From Dromaius novaehollandiae (lineage: Eukaryota > Chordata > Aves > Casuariiformes > Dromaiidae): DNA of 64,000 nucleotides. Made by a program: the position numbers and the translations under genes. This document shows positions 13,701-24,100 of the stretch, piece after piece. Location: assembly GCF_036370855.1 (NCBI RefSeq), contig NC_088130.1, positions 61,790,941 to 61,854,940 of the forward strand, given 5' to 3'. Below the pieces are notes generated by a model, which had not been told where the DNA came from, made no database searches, and worked only from the letters and a program-made list of their open reading frames with translations. Each line of letters begins with the position of its first letter. The first letter of the stretch is position 1.

Positions 13701-14847
13701 TCACCAGGATTGCATAGACTATTTCTTAAGGAGAGTAGGAAACCTGCAGACAGTGCAGACTGTCTAGTGCAGTTTCCTAGACCAACAGGGAGAATGACTC
13801 ACCAGCAATTACACTGATGGATGCAGAATTTGTTTAAGCCAATTGTGTCAGGTTAGTCACCTGGCTTCCTCTAAAGCAGCAGATGAATATGAAATAATTG
13901 AAAACCAAACTGCATTTTGCTAGCACTAAAATAACTATGTGCTTGTGTAGCTATGGAGTGATGCTGTGAGTGGTAGAATGAATGAAAGGTGAATGTTAAG
14001 CTGTGTAAGGCATCCTGGAAAGTGTAATTCCTGGTAGGAGGCTGAATCCTGTGGTTAAACCACAGTTCTGGGAAGTAGTTCTGGGTTAATTTCCCTACTC
14101 TCCATGATACTTCGCGCACATCGCTTATGCTCTCTGTTTCTCTCAGTAGTGAAGTATCTACCTCCTACACACAAAAATGTGGAGAGCCCATGGATTTCAT
14201 ACACTATGATATGAAACCCATGGAAAACATAAATATCCTTTCTTTGACTGAGCAGATTCTGCATTAAGCCTTTAGAGTCCCTGACCCTAAGGTAGTCAGC
14301 TCTTTGGCAGTGAAAAACATTGCCCTCATGAAACTCTTGTCAGAACAGTTATTTCCTGCAAGGAAAAATAACATTGCTAGCAGAGACCTGCACCCCACAT
14401 TAATAAAGAGCACAAGGGACTGATTTAGTTGTCCTTCATTTCGGATATGGTAGAGTACCCAGGAGATTTGCAATGGGCTTGTGGATATGGCATAAGGTGT
14501 ATGGGAGACCCACAGCCTCTGGCAGCTACTGCTGGAAGAGTCAGTATGTCGGAAGGCACTAGACACTTTTGCTTACAGAGCTCACTTTTGCCCTAGCAGT
14601 CTCAGCTCATCTCACTTCATGCTGTGCAGCAGCAAGGCAGTGGTTTCAGTCTGGCTCACCAGAAGCCTGTTCTATGTTTCCTTTTAGGGCTGGACATGGC
14701 TGGTGGTGGATCCCACTTGTAGCTCCAACACTGGGAAGTCTTTTTGGTGTTTTAATCCACAAACTCTTTATTGATTTGCATAATCAGCCTGTCCTGGAAA
14801 GTGGAAATGAGAAAAGACGGACAGATGTGGAGATTTCTAGGATGTGA
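4635..14847 (+). CDS. AQP7: Aquaporin-7-like aquaglyceroporin, six coding exons, 283 aa
   Basis: Membrane channel for glycerol, water and probably urea. CDS = join(4635..4724, 8011..8137, 10278..10415, 11193..11311, 12887..13104, 14688..14847), 852 nt, all phases consistent. Internal exons of 127, 138, 119 and 218 nt are the standard aquaglyceroporin set. The first pore box is NAS (residues 77-79) and the second is NPS (209-211), followed by R212 and the aquaglyceroporin aspartate D213. By alignment with human AQP7 recalled from memory, the aromatic/arginine filter is F57, G205, Y206, R212, the AQP7 combination rather than that of AQP3, AQP9 or AQP10. The stretch KFPVYLLGQFLGSFLAAAT (exon 3) is also nearest AQP7. 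The protein is shorter than human AQP7 (about 342 aa), with a short N-terminus and C-terminal tail. The 4635 ATG is the first ATG in its frame in this exon and has A at -3. It converges on TPGS2. A sauropsid-specific AQP7/AQP10-like paralogue is the main alternative. Confidence 0.9.
4725..8010 (+). other. AQP7: AQP7 intron 1
   Basis: Donor gtaagg; acceptor cactag after a T/C-rich tract (7983-8000). It contains TG-rich DNA right after the donor (about 4746-4790) and a GAAA-type purine repeat at 7531-7585. The overlapping open frames at 6517-7070 on both strands look like chance ORFs. Nothing else is recognisable. Confidence 0.8.
7531..7585 (+). repeat. Purine-rich (GAAA)n-type simple repeat
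   Basis: An imperfect A/G-only tract dominated by GAAA and GAAAA units, in AQP7 intron 1. It is a typical microsatellite and a likely length polymorphism. Confidence 0.8.
8011..8137 (+). CDS. AQP7: AQP7 coding exon 2 (residues 31-73)
   Basis: 127 nt, acceptor cactag, donor G|gtgagt, ending in phase 1. It encodes the end of helix 1, loop A and helix 2. The helix 2 phrase INLGFGIGVTLGIH contains F57, which aligns with the filter phenylalanine F74 of human AQP7. Confidence 0.93.
8138..10277 (+). other. AQP7: AQP7 intron 2
   Basis: Donor gtgagt, acceptor ttttgcag. Non-coding. Around 8560-8610 the phrase CCCAAGGTTATACAGC resembles the antisense of a MIR-type SINE but is too decayed to delimit. 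The open frames at 9107-9433 and 10059-10289 have no recognisable homology. Confidence 0.75.
10278..10415 (+). CDS. AQP7: AQP7 coding exon 3 (residues 73-119), first pore box NAS
   Basis: 138 nt, acceptor tttgcag, donor ATG|gtatgg, ending in phase 1. It encodes the re-entrant half helix GAHLNASITL, where the usual NPA is NAS, and helix 3 with KFPVYLLGQFLGSFLAAAT, an AQP7 hallmark. A run of 13 G begins 24 nt into the following intron. Confidence 0.95.
10416..11192 (+). other. AQP7: AQP7 intron 3 with poly-G tract
   Basis: Donor gtatgg, acceptor cctag. A G tract (13 G, A, 5 G) occupies 10440-10458 close to the donor. Nothing else is recognised. Confidence 0.8.
10440..10458 (+). repeat. Poly-G tract next to a splice donor
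   Basis: Thirteen G, one A, then five G. Such runs can vary in length, can be misassembled, and can bind G-run splicing factors when near a donor. Confidence 0.85.
11193..11311 (+). CDS. AQP7: AQP7 coding exon 4 (residues 119-158)
   Basis: 119 nt, acceptor ctcctag, donor GAG|gtcagt, ending in phase 0. It encodes the extracellular loop C region, DALYDYTKGNFTVTGPTATA and then GIFSTYPAPYMSLMGGF. The (G)IF.TYPAPY phrase is shared by vertebrate aquaglyceroporins. NFT at 128-130 is a possible N-glycosylation site. Confidence 0.94.
11312..12886 (+). other. AQP7: AQP7 intron 4
   Basis: Donor gtcagt; acceptor ctcctgcag after a pyrimidine-rich stretch (12840-12884). Non-coding, with no repeat I can name. 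Several open frames of 60-106 codons show no family resemblance. Confidence 0.8.
12887..13104 (+). CDS. AQP7: AQP7 coding exon 5 (residues 159-231), second pore box NPS
   Basis: 218 nt, acceptor ctgcag, donor CAC|gtgagt, ending in phase 2. It encodes helices 4 and 5 and the second re-entrant loop: GMNTGYAMNPSRDLPPRVFT. NPS replaces NPA as in mammalian AQP7. G205/Y206 and R212 supply the selectivity filter, and D213 is the aquaglyceroporin signature. Confidence 0.96.
13105..14687 (+). other. AQP7: AQP7 intron 5
   Basis: Donor gtgagt; acceptor ccttttag after a T-rich tract. Non-coding; I see no repeat or regulatory element I can support. Confidence 0.8.
14688..14847 (+). CDS. AQP7: AQP7 coding exon 6 (residues 231-283) and stop
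   Basis: Acceptor ccttttag. It encodes the GHGWWWIPLVAP helix 6 entry typical of aquaglyceroporins, the last helix, and a charged cytoplasmic tail ending EISRM, with stop TGA at 14845-14847. The tail is far shorter than in human AQP7. Confidence 0.93.
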
Positions 14848-14995
14848 CAGCCACGTGCCCTAAGGAAAGGGCCTGAAAGGAAAGCTTAGTTGGACCACGT
14901 GCACCGACAGTCAACTGAATGGATACCAGCACATGCAATGACCAGTGCACGCAGTTATGCATTCCTACACATGGAGAAATGAGAAACAAGTTTTT

Positions 14996-15001
14996 AATAA
15001 A
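14996..15001 (+). terminator. AQP7: Candidate AQP7 polyadenylation signal (AATAAA)
   Basis: Canonical hexamer about 150 nt after the stop codon, the first in the 3' UTR, giving a short 3' UTR. An A16 tract at 15117-15132 follows about 115 nt later. Confidence 0.65.
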
Positions 15002-16611
15002 GCAATGCTGCTCAACCAGACAAACTGGGTCTCTGAGACACTGGGAAGACCTGGATAGGGCTAGACTTGCCTATGACCCAAAGAAATTTTTCAAACTTGC
15101 TGTGTAAAAACTTATCAAAAAAAAAAAAAAAAGAAAAGAAAAATTACACTCCACAGAAAAGCAAAGCAGAGCTGCAAGACTCCAGATACTTGTAAGTCTA
15201 TAGCAATCAAAATACAAGATCCAATAGTTAGGCATGAAATAAGTATTAGTCAGGGGATCATGTCAGTGAAAACACAGGGAACACCTTCACAGTGGCAGGA
15301 GCAAGTTAAAGAAAGGTTGATCAGGAATAATCTTTGGTAAGAGACAGATGCTATGAACCACAGGTTTAGATTTGCTTCCATTTGCTAATTTGACACACTA
15401 GCATCTACTCTGGCAGGGCACAAAGAAAAGCAAGGGAACTGACAGTCTGAAACAGAAACTTCATTTTTTGGCTTTTTTGTCTGAACATTCAGCAAGCACT
15501 GAAAAATTCGTGAACTGCAGGGTCTCACGATTCCTTGTACAGTTCTGCTGGAACAGATTAGGAGATGTTTTGTGCTGTGTTGGCACAGTGCAACCATGTT
15601 TGTTACTGATGGGTTAGACTTTAACTACCAGCATACGAAAGGATTAAGACAACTTCTTTGACAGCATGTCCAAATGATGAAACAAAGGAAGAGCCTTTCT
15701 CCACTGTGACTGCACCAGAAACATGGGAAGAGACTGTTGTGCTTCAGCAGGAATTCTGCCACCTCCATCTGAACTACAGAGAGGGCCTGCAACAGCCTTA
15801 CAAGTTTGAGAAAGCACTGGACAGAAGCTCCCTCTTCGCAGGCCAGGTGATACAGTTTAACACCTCTAGAAAGTTCTTAAGCAAATCTGGTACATATGTC
15901 AAGCAAATGACTGAGGCTCCAGGGTCAGGTACTGCAAATGCACACAATGCAGGGCTCTCTAAGGGTAGGATCTGATAGACCATCACTACTGCGCAGAATC
16001 CTGGAAAGTGCCATTTAATGGCTTTGACAATTGATTATTCACATCTCACTGTTAAAGGGACTATCAATGTACCACTGTGGAATGAGGTGGGGTGGTAGAT
16101 ATTAACATCCCTGCTTCCTCATTAGAGCTCATCTTGTGTTAGAGCAGTTACAGCAGGACCTTCACCTGGCAAAACATGCATGTCAGCTTAGGATGGCTGA
16201 AGAGCATTAGAGGATTTTCTTTAGTGTAGGGGATGTGAGAGTGCAGCTGCCAGGCAACCCTTGGAGCAGCCACACTTGAAGGTGGGATGCGGGGAGCGCC
16301 AGAAGCCAGCAAAGCATGGCAGAGCTGGGGCTGATGGTTGCACAGATTTTGAATGGCGAGCATAGGACAGAAGTGGAGCTGTTGTCATACAGATGAGACT
16401 TTTGGTCTGTGTGAATTATACTGGAAGCTTTGGAGTAGCTCAAGGTGGGATCAGCTTAAAGACACTGTAACCCATCCCTTTTCATTGGGGGATTATCTAC
16501 TGTAGTAAAAAACAATCCAGCCTGCATCCTGCTGTTACCATACATCCTTGTGCATGTGCTCCCAAAGGCGTCTTGAAATACCCAGTCACTCTGGAGGAAA
16601 ATATTCAAATC
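15002..16611. other. Convergent intergenic gap between AQP7 and TPGS2
   Basis: About 1.6 kb between the two candidate poly(A) signals. It holds an A-rich tract (15117-15143) and a 105-codon open frame at 15658-15975 with no recognisable domain. No RNA gene or promoter is supported. Confidence 0.65.
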
Positions 16612-16617
16612 TTTATT
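16612..16617 (-). terminator. TPGS2: Candidate TPGS2 polyadenylation signal (AATAAA on - strand)
   Basis: TTTATT on the + strand, about 1.25 kb past the TPGS2 stop. I saw no canonical AATAAA between the stop and this site on the - strand. It sits at the end of a MIR-like SINE remnant of the same orientation. Confidence 0.45.
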
Positions 16618-16725
16618 AAAATATTATTAAGCACTTACAGGGTGGCTTGGTCTTTCCAAAGGCCATAAATGCTCGTGAAAGCCTCACAACATCCCTGTGA
16701 GGTAGGTTGGTCTTATGCAATTATG
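16612..16725 (-). mobile_element. MIR-like SINE 3' remnant
   Basis: On the - strand the sequence reads CCTACCTCACAGGGATGTTG, then TGAGGCTTTC, and later AAGTGCTTAATAATATTTTAA. This resembles the 3' half of MIR/CORE-type SINEs (CCTACCTCACAGGG.TGTTGTGAGG...). The assignment rests on recalled consensus phrases, so edges are approximate. Confidence 0.5.
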
Positions 16726-17868
16726 CAACTGTTTCATAAATAAAACATGCCGTTGTTTAAATAATCAATGCTTACTTGGAGAGGGTGACTTTGCATTCCC
16801 TACTTAGGCACAGAATGGGCTGGCTGCTATGATGTGTATCCAGCATATCTAAGAAGACTGAATGGCATAGAAAAGTAATGGAAACAGTCAGATGTTATTG
16901 AAAACCAGAAATGAATGGGTTAAGGTGCAGTTTTACCTGAAAACTTACAGTATAGAAAATAGCATCAGGGCCTTCTAGGGCTGTAGGATCTCAATGGCCC
17001 CTGGTCAGATCCTGCCCAGGTAATAAGTGACAAAGGCTTTTTGAATGCTCAGCTTTGCAAATGAATGACAAATCAAGGTGTCCTCCTGGCTTACAACACT
17101 CTAACACCACTGATGCACCTGGAGCTGCCCTGGCTTAGCAGTCCCCAGCCAGTTTCCACAGGAGCAGAAAGCAAAGGCAATGAGGGTTCTTGCATCTTCT
17201 TGTTGCCTCCAGGCTCATTACAGAGGACATCACACAGAGCTCACTATCCCAAAGGATATGGCATGAAGGCCAAGGAGTGGTTTCAGCTGTAGAGCAAGTG
17301 GCTAGGCCAATGCAGGGACACGGAAACCCCAGGTCCTTCTATACCGTGAATTGCAGAGTTGGAAGATTGGAAGGAAGGGAAATGCAGAGTTTGATTCTGT
17401 CTGAAGTGGAAGATATTTCTTTGCATTGTGGGTTCCATCCTACTCCCGTAACATGCAAGGTCAGGGCAGGTTTCTTTCAAAGGAAACAGCAGAAATATCC
17501 TCATATGCTGTATTTCACTGTGGGTCTATTAAAGTAAGTGACTTACATTTACTTTCATTTCACTGGTGTAGTGGCACAGTAATAACAACTTCCCTACAGA
17601 GCAATGACATCAAGGACTTCTTCATGCCTCTGAAAAGTACATGCTCCAAGTAGCAGAAGTGAATTTAATCAGTGTCTCACGGTTTTTGCTTGAAGCCACC
17701 AGGATCTATCTCCCTCCCACGTCAAAGTACATTGTGGTTATATTTCATGCAAATGTTGCAGTGTAGTTTCCATGGGAAGATCTATTCATGCACAACAAGG
17801 GGCTTGGTCTGAAGCTCTCAGACTCTGCATCAGAGAACATCAAAGCTTATTGCAAACGATGTCCAGGG

Positions 17869-18111
17869 TCAGATCTGGGGGTCTCGCTTCCTTGAAGAAA
17901 TCCCAGGTAGTGAGGAAGTCTTGGAGGAGGTCATGCTAGGATGGCTCTTTTGGGAGCCTGCTGGCTGGGAGGACAGTTTCTTTTTGATCACTGGAGTTTT
18001 GCTCTTGCTTTTAAATACCTTGTTGGGGTCCAGCTTGTTCACAAAGGAGTCAGCTTCTTCAGAAAGCAGAGCTGTGTTGATGGTTATGGGTTTATACATG
18101 TTAAACCATTG
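17869..18111 (-). CDS. TPGS2: TPGS2 coding exon 7 (residues 213-292) and stop
   Basis: Acceptor cctttcag on the - strand. It encodes QWFNMYKPITINTALLSEE, then SFVNKLDPNKVFKSK and a Lys/Ser-rich low-complexity tail (PAGSQKSHPSMTSSKTSS). The stop codon is at 17869-17871. The tail has the same composition as in mammals but differs in detail. Confidence 0.94.
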   Translation of the reverse strand, partial: QWFNMYKPITINTALLSEEADSFVNKLDPNKVFKSKSKTPVIKKKLSSQPAGSQKSHPSMTSSKTSSLPGISSRKRDPQI

Positions 18112-21100
18112 CTGAAAGGCAGGAAGGATGGTGGGGAAGGAGGATGTTAAAAATGAAGCTGTCATTAGACATTCCCCCCCTGCTCTCCCCTCATCCCTGA
18201 GACCTGGTTTTAATCATACACCAGCAGGAACACATATCAGTTTGCAAGAGTTTACTGGATTGTGCAAAGTGTCCTGTGATAAAGATGGTCCCAACTACAG
18301 CTACAGCCCTGGAACTGGCCCACATTCCGGAGAGGGAAGAGGAGAACCAGACACAAACCTAAAACTACCTTTCTTGCAGTGTAACTCCTATCAGGAGCAA
18401 TGCCTGAATTAAACCAACAGAAGAAAAGCAAGGGGAGGGGATGAAGCTAAACCACATTTATTTAGATTCAGAGAAGCAGAAAAGATTTAAAAAATCTGGA
18501 ATTTAAGAGTGCTTATGAAACAGAACCAAACTAGTTGTACTTCTTAAAATACAGCCTCCCTCCCTCCCTTCACAGACATGATACATATTTTTAACTCTTC
18601 ACACAGAGGATATATGTTGTTTCTCTTCTGCCTGATTCTATGTCTAGAAGTGACCACAATACATTTTTTTGGTTCCCAGATGCCCCCATAACATTGTGCC
18701 CTGCAGTTCCCATCTCTTAGTGCTCTTCCTATCAGTTGTCCATTGCATGAAGTCAGGAAATGAAGCTGTAGGGGATATGATATTACAAACCCCACTGAAA
18801 CCACCCTCAATGAAATGCTGAACAAGATAAACAGAAGATCAATAACAAAATGTAGAGGGCAATCAGTTAACGTACTGTGCAATGGAAAAGGGCTTTGCTA
18901 TATCATCCTTAAAGACCTTTAAAAATGATAATGGTTAACATATTAGGAGGATATAATTTAACAGAGGCTGTGAAATGGCTAGGGAATATGTGAGTGATTT
19001 CACTAAGGTCTGTGAATATACTGCACATACCAAAATGTTCTAGCAGGAAAGCTACAGAAAGACAGAGCACAGGGATGTACCATGCACACAGCCTTGACTG
19101 ATAAGGTAGAGCACTATACGACAGGGAAGAACCCAGAAATACAAAGAGCCAAATTCTGCAGGCATTGATACGTAGGAAGCAGGCAGTGATTTTAGTGAGT
19201 AACTTTGACACATGCACAGGGTTGAGGCAGGGACCAAGGAATATCATGCCATCAATACAGCTGTCGTATCTGAGGTAATGGCAGGACACTGACCAAGACC
19301 CACTAGGGCTTGCCAGCATGCACAGACATTGCACAGGGTTATGCACTGGGTTCAGCTGTATTAACAGCTCCATTCCCTGACCTTCCACAAGGTGGAAGCT
19401 GGGTTGGGGCTCAAGGCCCAGTCAAGCACAGAGGAATGGCAGGAGTCTCTAATAGCAGGGTTCTGACAGAGTAGAATAGCAGTTTAAATAATAATAAGGA
19501 GCTGGACTGGCCAGGAGGCTGCACCTGGAGCAGGGAACAGCATGAAAGCTGCACTCTCCCACAAGTACTTCTGGAACTGCTGGGATTTAAATTGCTCTTT
19601 TGGGCACCATCTCCTCAGGGCACCTCTTTGTGACTGAGGAAGATGGAAAGGGATTAGTACCCCTTATAAGGCTGAAGCCCATAGTCCTCTGAGCATCTGT
19701 CCAGTGTGTACTTGGACCTCCCTCTCTACCCAGAGAGCTCTTGTTCTGTGCACCCAGAGAGCTCTTGTTCTGTACAATGCCCAGAAAGCTGATCTAGACA
19801 AATCTTACATAGCTGTGGGGATGAATAGCCTTATATCTCTTCACTTGATGGCAGTCATGGAAGTAGAGGTTGGCTTCAGAGTCAAGAAAGCACAGAAACA
19901 GTTAGGGTTCTACCACCTGCTATCAGAGGCCAAAGGCAGAGCCCAACTCAAGTGAAAAAAGCAGAGTTAACACAACAGCAGTGACTTTGCTCACATAAGT
20001 AAATGACTGTGACAGGCTAGAGGGGAAACGCTCATGGGCTTTCCCACAGCTCACTAGGAAGGCCTACCTGAGCCTGCAGACTGCTTGTCAAAAGGAAGAA
20101 AGGTGATTTCTGGTCCAGATTTGCTTGAAATACTGACAAGCTGGATCCTGCTGTCTTACCTTGGCCTGGGGGCTGACCCCATAGCTAGTGAAGGCATATT
20201 GCCACTGTGGGAGACCCAGGTGGGTGATTAGCAGGCGGTAGTAGGCTGTGAAGGTTTTGGTGAGGAAATGCCAATACAGAGCTCTGTCCAAGAACCATAT
20301 CTCTGTGTCTGGGGAGACAACTACAAAAAGGAAAAAAAATTATGTTGCTGCTTTGCAGTGATAGAGATCAATCCCTGGCCAGTGTATGGCAGAGCACAAC
20401 TATCCCCTCCCCCCTGATCTCGGGCCCAAAGTGTGGCAGAGCGCAACTACCCCCCACCCTTATCTTGGGCCTCAGCTGACCACAAATAACTGACAGGGCC
20501 CATTGCTGACCAGGAGGAACTAGACAATACTGGTTGCAACTGGTGAGGCCAGAAATGGGCATGAGATCAGCAAAAAGGTGTATATTTTCCCCAACACGGC
20601 AAGAGGTCAGCAAAAAAGGTGTATCCCCACACCAAATATTGTATGACCATGAGTCAAACTCCGTGTCCATAAATAGCGCTACAGCCTAAAGCCCATTGAG
20701 CTCTCCTGCACGGCCACGGGCTGCACGGCGATGAATCTTCTCTTGATTTGGGACGCCTCTGAAGGTTACTCTCCAAGAGTTAAGAGAACCTCTGACAAGA
20801 AGCTGTTGGAGTGGTAAGAAACCGAGACTCGGGCAATATAAATGTGCAGTAAGATTCACTTGCTATGACTACACTGTACAGCCATCTTCAATAAATCTGC
20901 TTGCAATAAACCCAGAGTTAATAATACCTAATAACTACCCCCCCCTCCACGACACAGTGTCAGCTGGGAGACACAACATACTTATCTGAAAGGCTGGACC
21001 TTCTAAAAGACAGCATCCCTGATTAACATATACAATTATTCAGAGGCAACATGGTTTAATGGTTAGAGCACCAGGGCTGAAGGGATCTTGGTTCTGCTCT

Positions 21101-24100
21101 CAGCCTTACTGAACACTCATGCAGTAGCCATTCTACTCACTTCTCCCACTGTAAAATGGATGCAATGCTACTCCTTCCCAACCTGGGGCTGATGCTCCAG
21201 GTGGTGCATCTTTGGACAACAGTAATTTTGTAACACAAGTTCAAAGTACGATTATTGCAAACATTTATCTGTCAGTCATCTGGATTACTGAGTAGAGTCC
21301 AGAGTCTGGAAGTCATGGGAGTGTGCGCTGCCAAAAAAAACACACTTTGCAAAGACTTTCCCTAGTGATTAAAAATTTCTCTGGGGGACAACTTCCTTAG
21401 AAGAAATCACAGTGAGATTAGCAGAGATAAGAAGAAGTGACTACTTGATAAATCCAGACTCTGAACACTGTCAGTTAAACACAATGCCTCCTATGCTGAC
21501 ATTGACACAAGGTTCCCTCGCCTTGCCCAGGTCATCCACTGAATGGGCTGAAATCATTAACACTGAAAGGCAAGAAGACAAATCAGAAGTTTCGGCCCTG
21601 GGAATTTTAGTCGCACCCAATTACAGGCACAAGATAACAACTGAAGGGTTTTACTAAGAATAGGTTGCCACGCAGTGTATGTAAACACATACTAATGTAC
21701 ATAGTGACCTGTGCACTTTGAATGTCAGATGACTGCTACTTTGCAAGTAATTGGGGTGTTTCACTAGTCCTTGATTGAAAACAACTTTCTGTGCACCTGT
21801 CAAAAGAAAGCTTGGCTTGGCTCTCCCATTTGACCCTCCCTGCCAAAGTCTGACCTAGCTGGCACCTAGAGGCATGGCACCCATGTGCAAGGTGGCAGAA
21901 CCAGTCTAAGATTGTCTCAGTGGGCTGAGGACTTTTTTTTGCCATCCACCCTTTGCTTCTAAGCAAAATACACCCTTCCTTATCAAAACGTGAGGGAAGC
22001 ATTCTGAGACATGCAAGTAACCAGAAATAGGTGAGTGGCTGAGCTCTGCATTATTTCAACATGATTGTCTGTAGGTCATATGTAAGTATTTTGTTTTGAT
22101 ATGTAAATATGCTACGCATGCAGAAATTGCAAGTTATAACTCTGACTCAAACATTAAAAGGAAGGAAATGTTCGCTCCAGCTAAGTCATTGTAAGGTTTG
22201 GCCACTGAATTCAGTGCAGCCGTGACTTCCCAGCAAATGTTCATCTACAAATGTAAAGAAGATCAAAAATGTAACATGATACTACGTATCTGTCCTCCAG
22301 ATAAAACCTGCAACAACAGATGTCTAACTTCACTCTCTTCAGTCTTACCTGGTTTAGTGTGCTTATAAACAAGACAAACTTTCCCATTGCCATTGCATGG
22401 GTCTAATTCAAAGATAAGACTACGAGAATCAAAGTGTGGCTTCTCTGGTTTGTCTTCACTACCTTTAAAAACAGGAAAAAAAAAACCTTTGAGAAACATG
22501 TTTGGAAAACTGACTGTGCTTCAGCTGCAAAGAGTCAATCTATTTGGCACATATTAATAAATCAACTGAAGAACTACATCAAAATATTATTTTTATGCTT
22601 CTTGGAAAGGATTAATTTCCCTCTGTTTAAAAAAAGGGTGAGAAAAATTGTAAGTCTCTCCTGTAGGAAAACAAGAGAACTCCTGTGGAAGACGTAACTT
22701 TTTCTCAATGTACCATGTAGGTCCATCAGCGGAGTTCTGAGCAGCTAAATGGAAGCATAATTTGGCCTGTTTTATTTCAGGGGCTGGAATATCAGGGCTG
22801 TAGCCGGACTGGAATTTGCAGAAAGAAAGGTTCATCCAACAAGCTCAAGATCAGCCAATTTAGAAGCTACAAGAGTTATAGAGATTCAGAGAGAAGACTA
22901 AAATCAAATAGCAATTTTTTTTGAAAGAGTCAGCATGACATCTGGCCCTGGTCTTATGCTCTTACTTCTTCCAGTCTTGTTAGACTGGAAGAGCTCTGAG
23001 GAAAGGAGGGTTTTTTTTGTTGTTTTTAATCTGCAGGATGCCTTGCATTTCTAGGCAGTCTGGAAACACACAAAATTTTGCAATGCCATCTCACATTTAA
23101 ATGCGTATACCACAGTTGTTTTTTCAATTCTGAAGAGCATATCCAGCTGCCTTTTTACTACCAAGACAAAAATTGTTACCTTCTGTTTATATAACACTAG
23201 AAGTACACGAACAGTTTATAAACTGAGTCACTGGAGGAAGCCCTAGTTAAAAGTTTAAAAAGGCAAAAGACAGAACAGGAGGGCAAACTGGCTGTCAAAG
23301 AATACAGAAATAATACTAGTGACTGTCAGTTAACAATCACCATGAGATTCCCAGTATACAGGTCTACATCTCTCAAGGCTGTAGGGGACTATTAGGACAT
23401 ATGGTAGATATGACCTAGGAGACAACAACAACAAAAAAATCATCTCTACTTGGAGTGACCTTTTCTGTTGTTATATCCATGTACTATACCCTAACATTAT
23501 CTTAACAAAGCAAAGGGGATGAGGCAAAGCATGTGTTCTAGCCTGCTAATAAAACATTACCTTCCTCATCTGTGTCATCTTCCAGATCAGCAAGAGTTGG
23601 TGCATTAGGCAGAGTGTACATCGAGGAACCCCCAAGTCGACATAGCTTCGAGACACTATTAATCACCATGGAACCCAGGGGCATTGGGGTATCTGCAATA
23701 AGACTGATCATTAATTACATCCTAGCATCATGAAAGCACAGGAGATATATTTGTTTCCTCCAAAATCAGTGAAACTCTTCCAAAACATAGAGGTGGGGAA
23801 GAGATGGGTATGTCCAGCAAGCCTGGATACTTAACCAAGCCAGACTTCACAGGAGCAGAAATTAGCCTTTTTCAGACAACACCACGTCAGCAGCTTCTGC
23901 CCCACTGCAGAACCACAGAAATTTCAACTCAGAGACCACTGTTGATTGTATCTGCTATGATCCAGACTAGGAAAGGAGAAGTGCTATTCATACATCATCT
24001 CAGAGCTGTGCAGGTAAGAGAACTGCACTGCTGACTAGGACTATGATGCAGCTGTGTCAGCCCAATCCTGTGAAACTGGCTATTAAAAATCCTGGCTAGC

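Larger units (their letters stand above)
20309..22348 (-). other. TPGS2: TPGS2 intron 5
   Basis: Contains the LTR-like element at 20383-20956 (opposite strand), ending 75 bp from the exon 6 acceptor, and a MIR-like SINE at 21045-21188. The rest is unremarkable AT-rich DNA. Confidence 0.8.

Noticed and set aside
15658-15975. 105-codon open frame between AQP7 and TPGS2
   Set aside because: No recognisable motif, no splice partners and no promoter; lies in a short convergent intergenic gap.
21055-21105. tRNA gene
   Set aside because: A- and B-box-like phrases are present but the segment continues into SINE body and does not complete a cloverleaf; called as MIR-like SINE.
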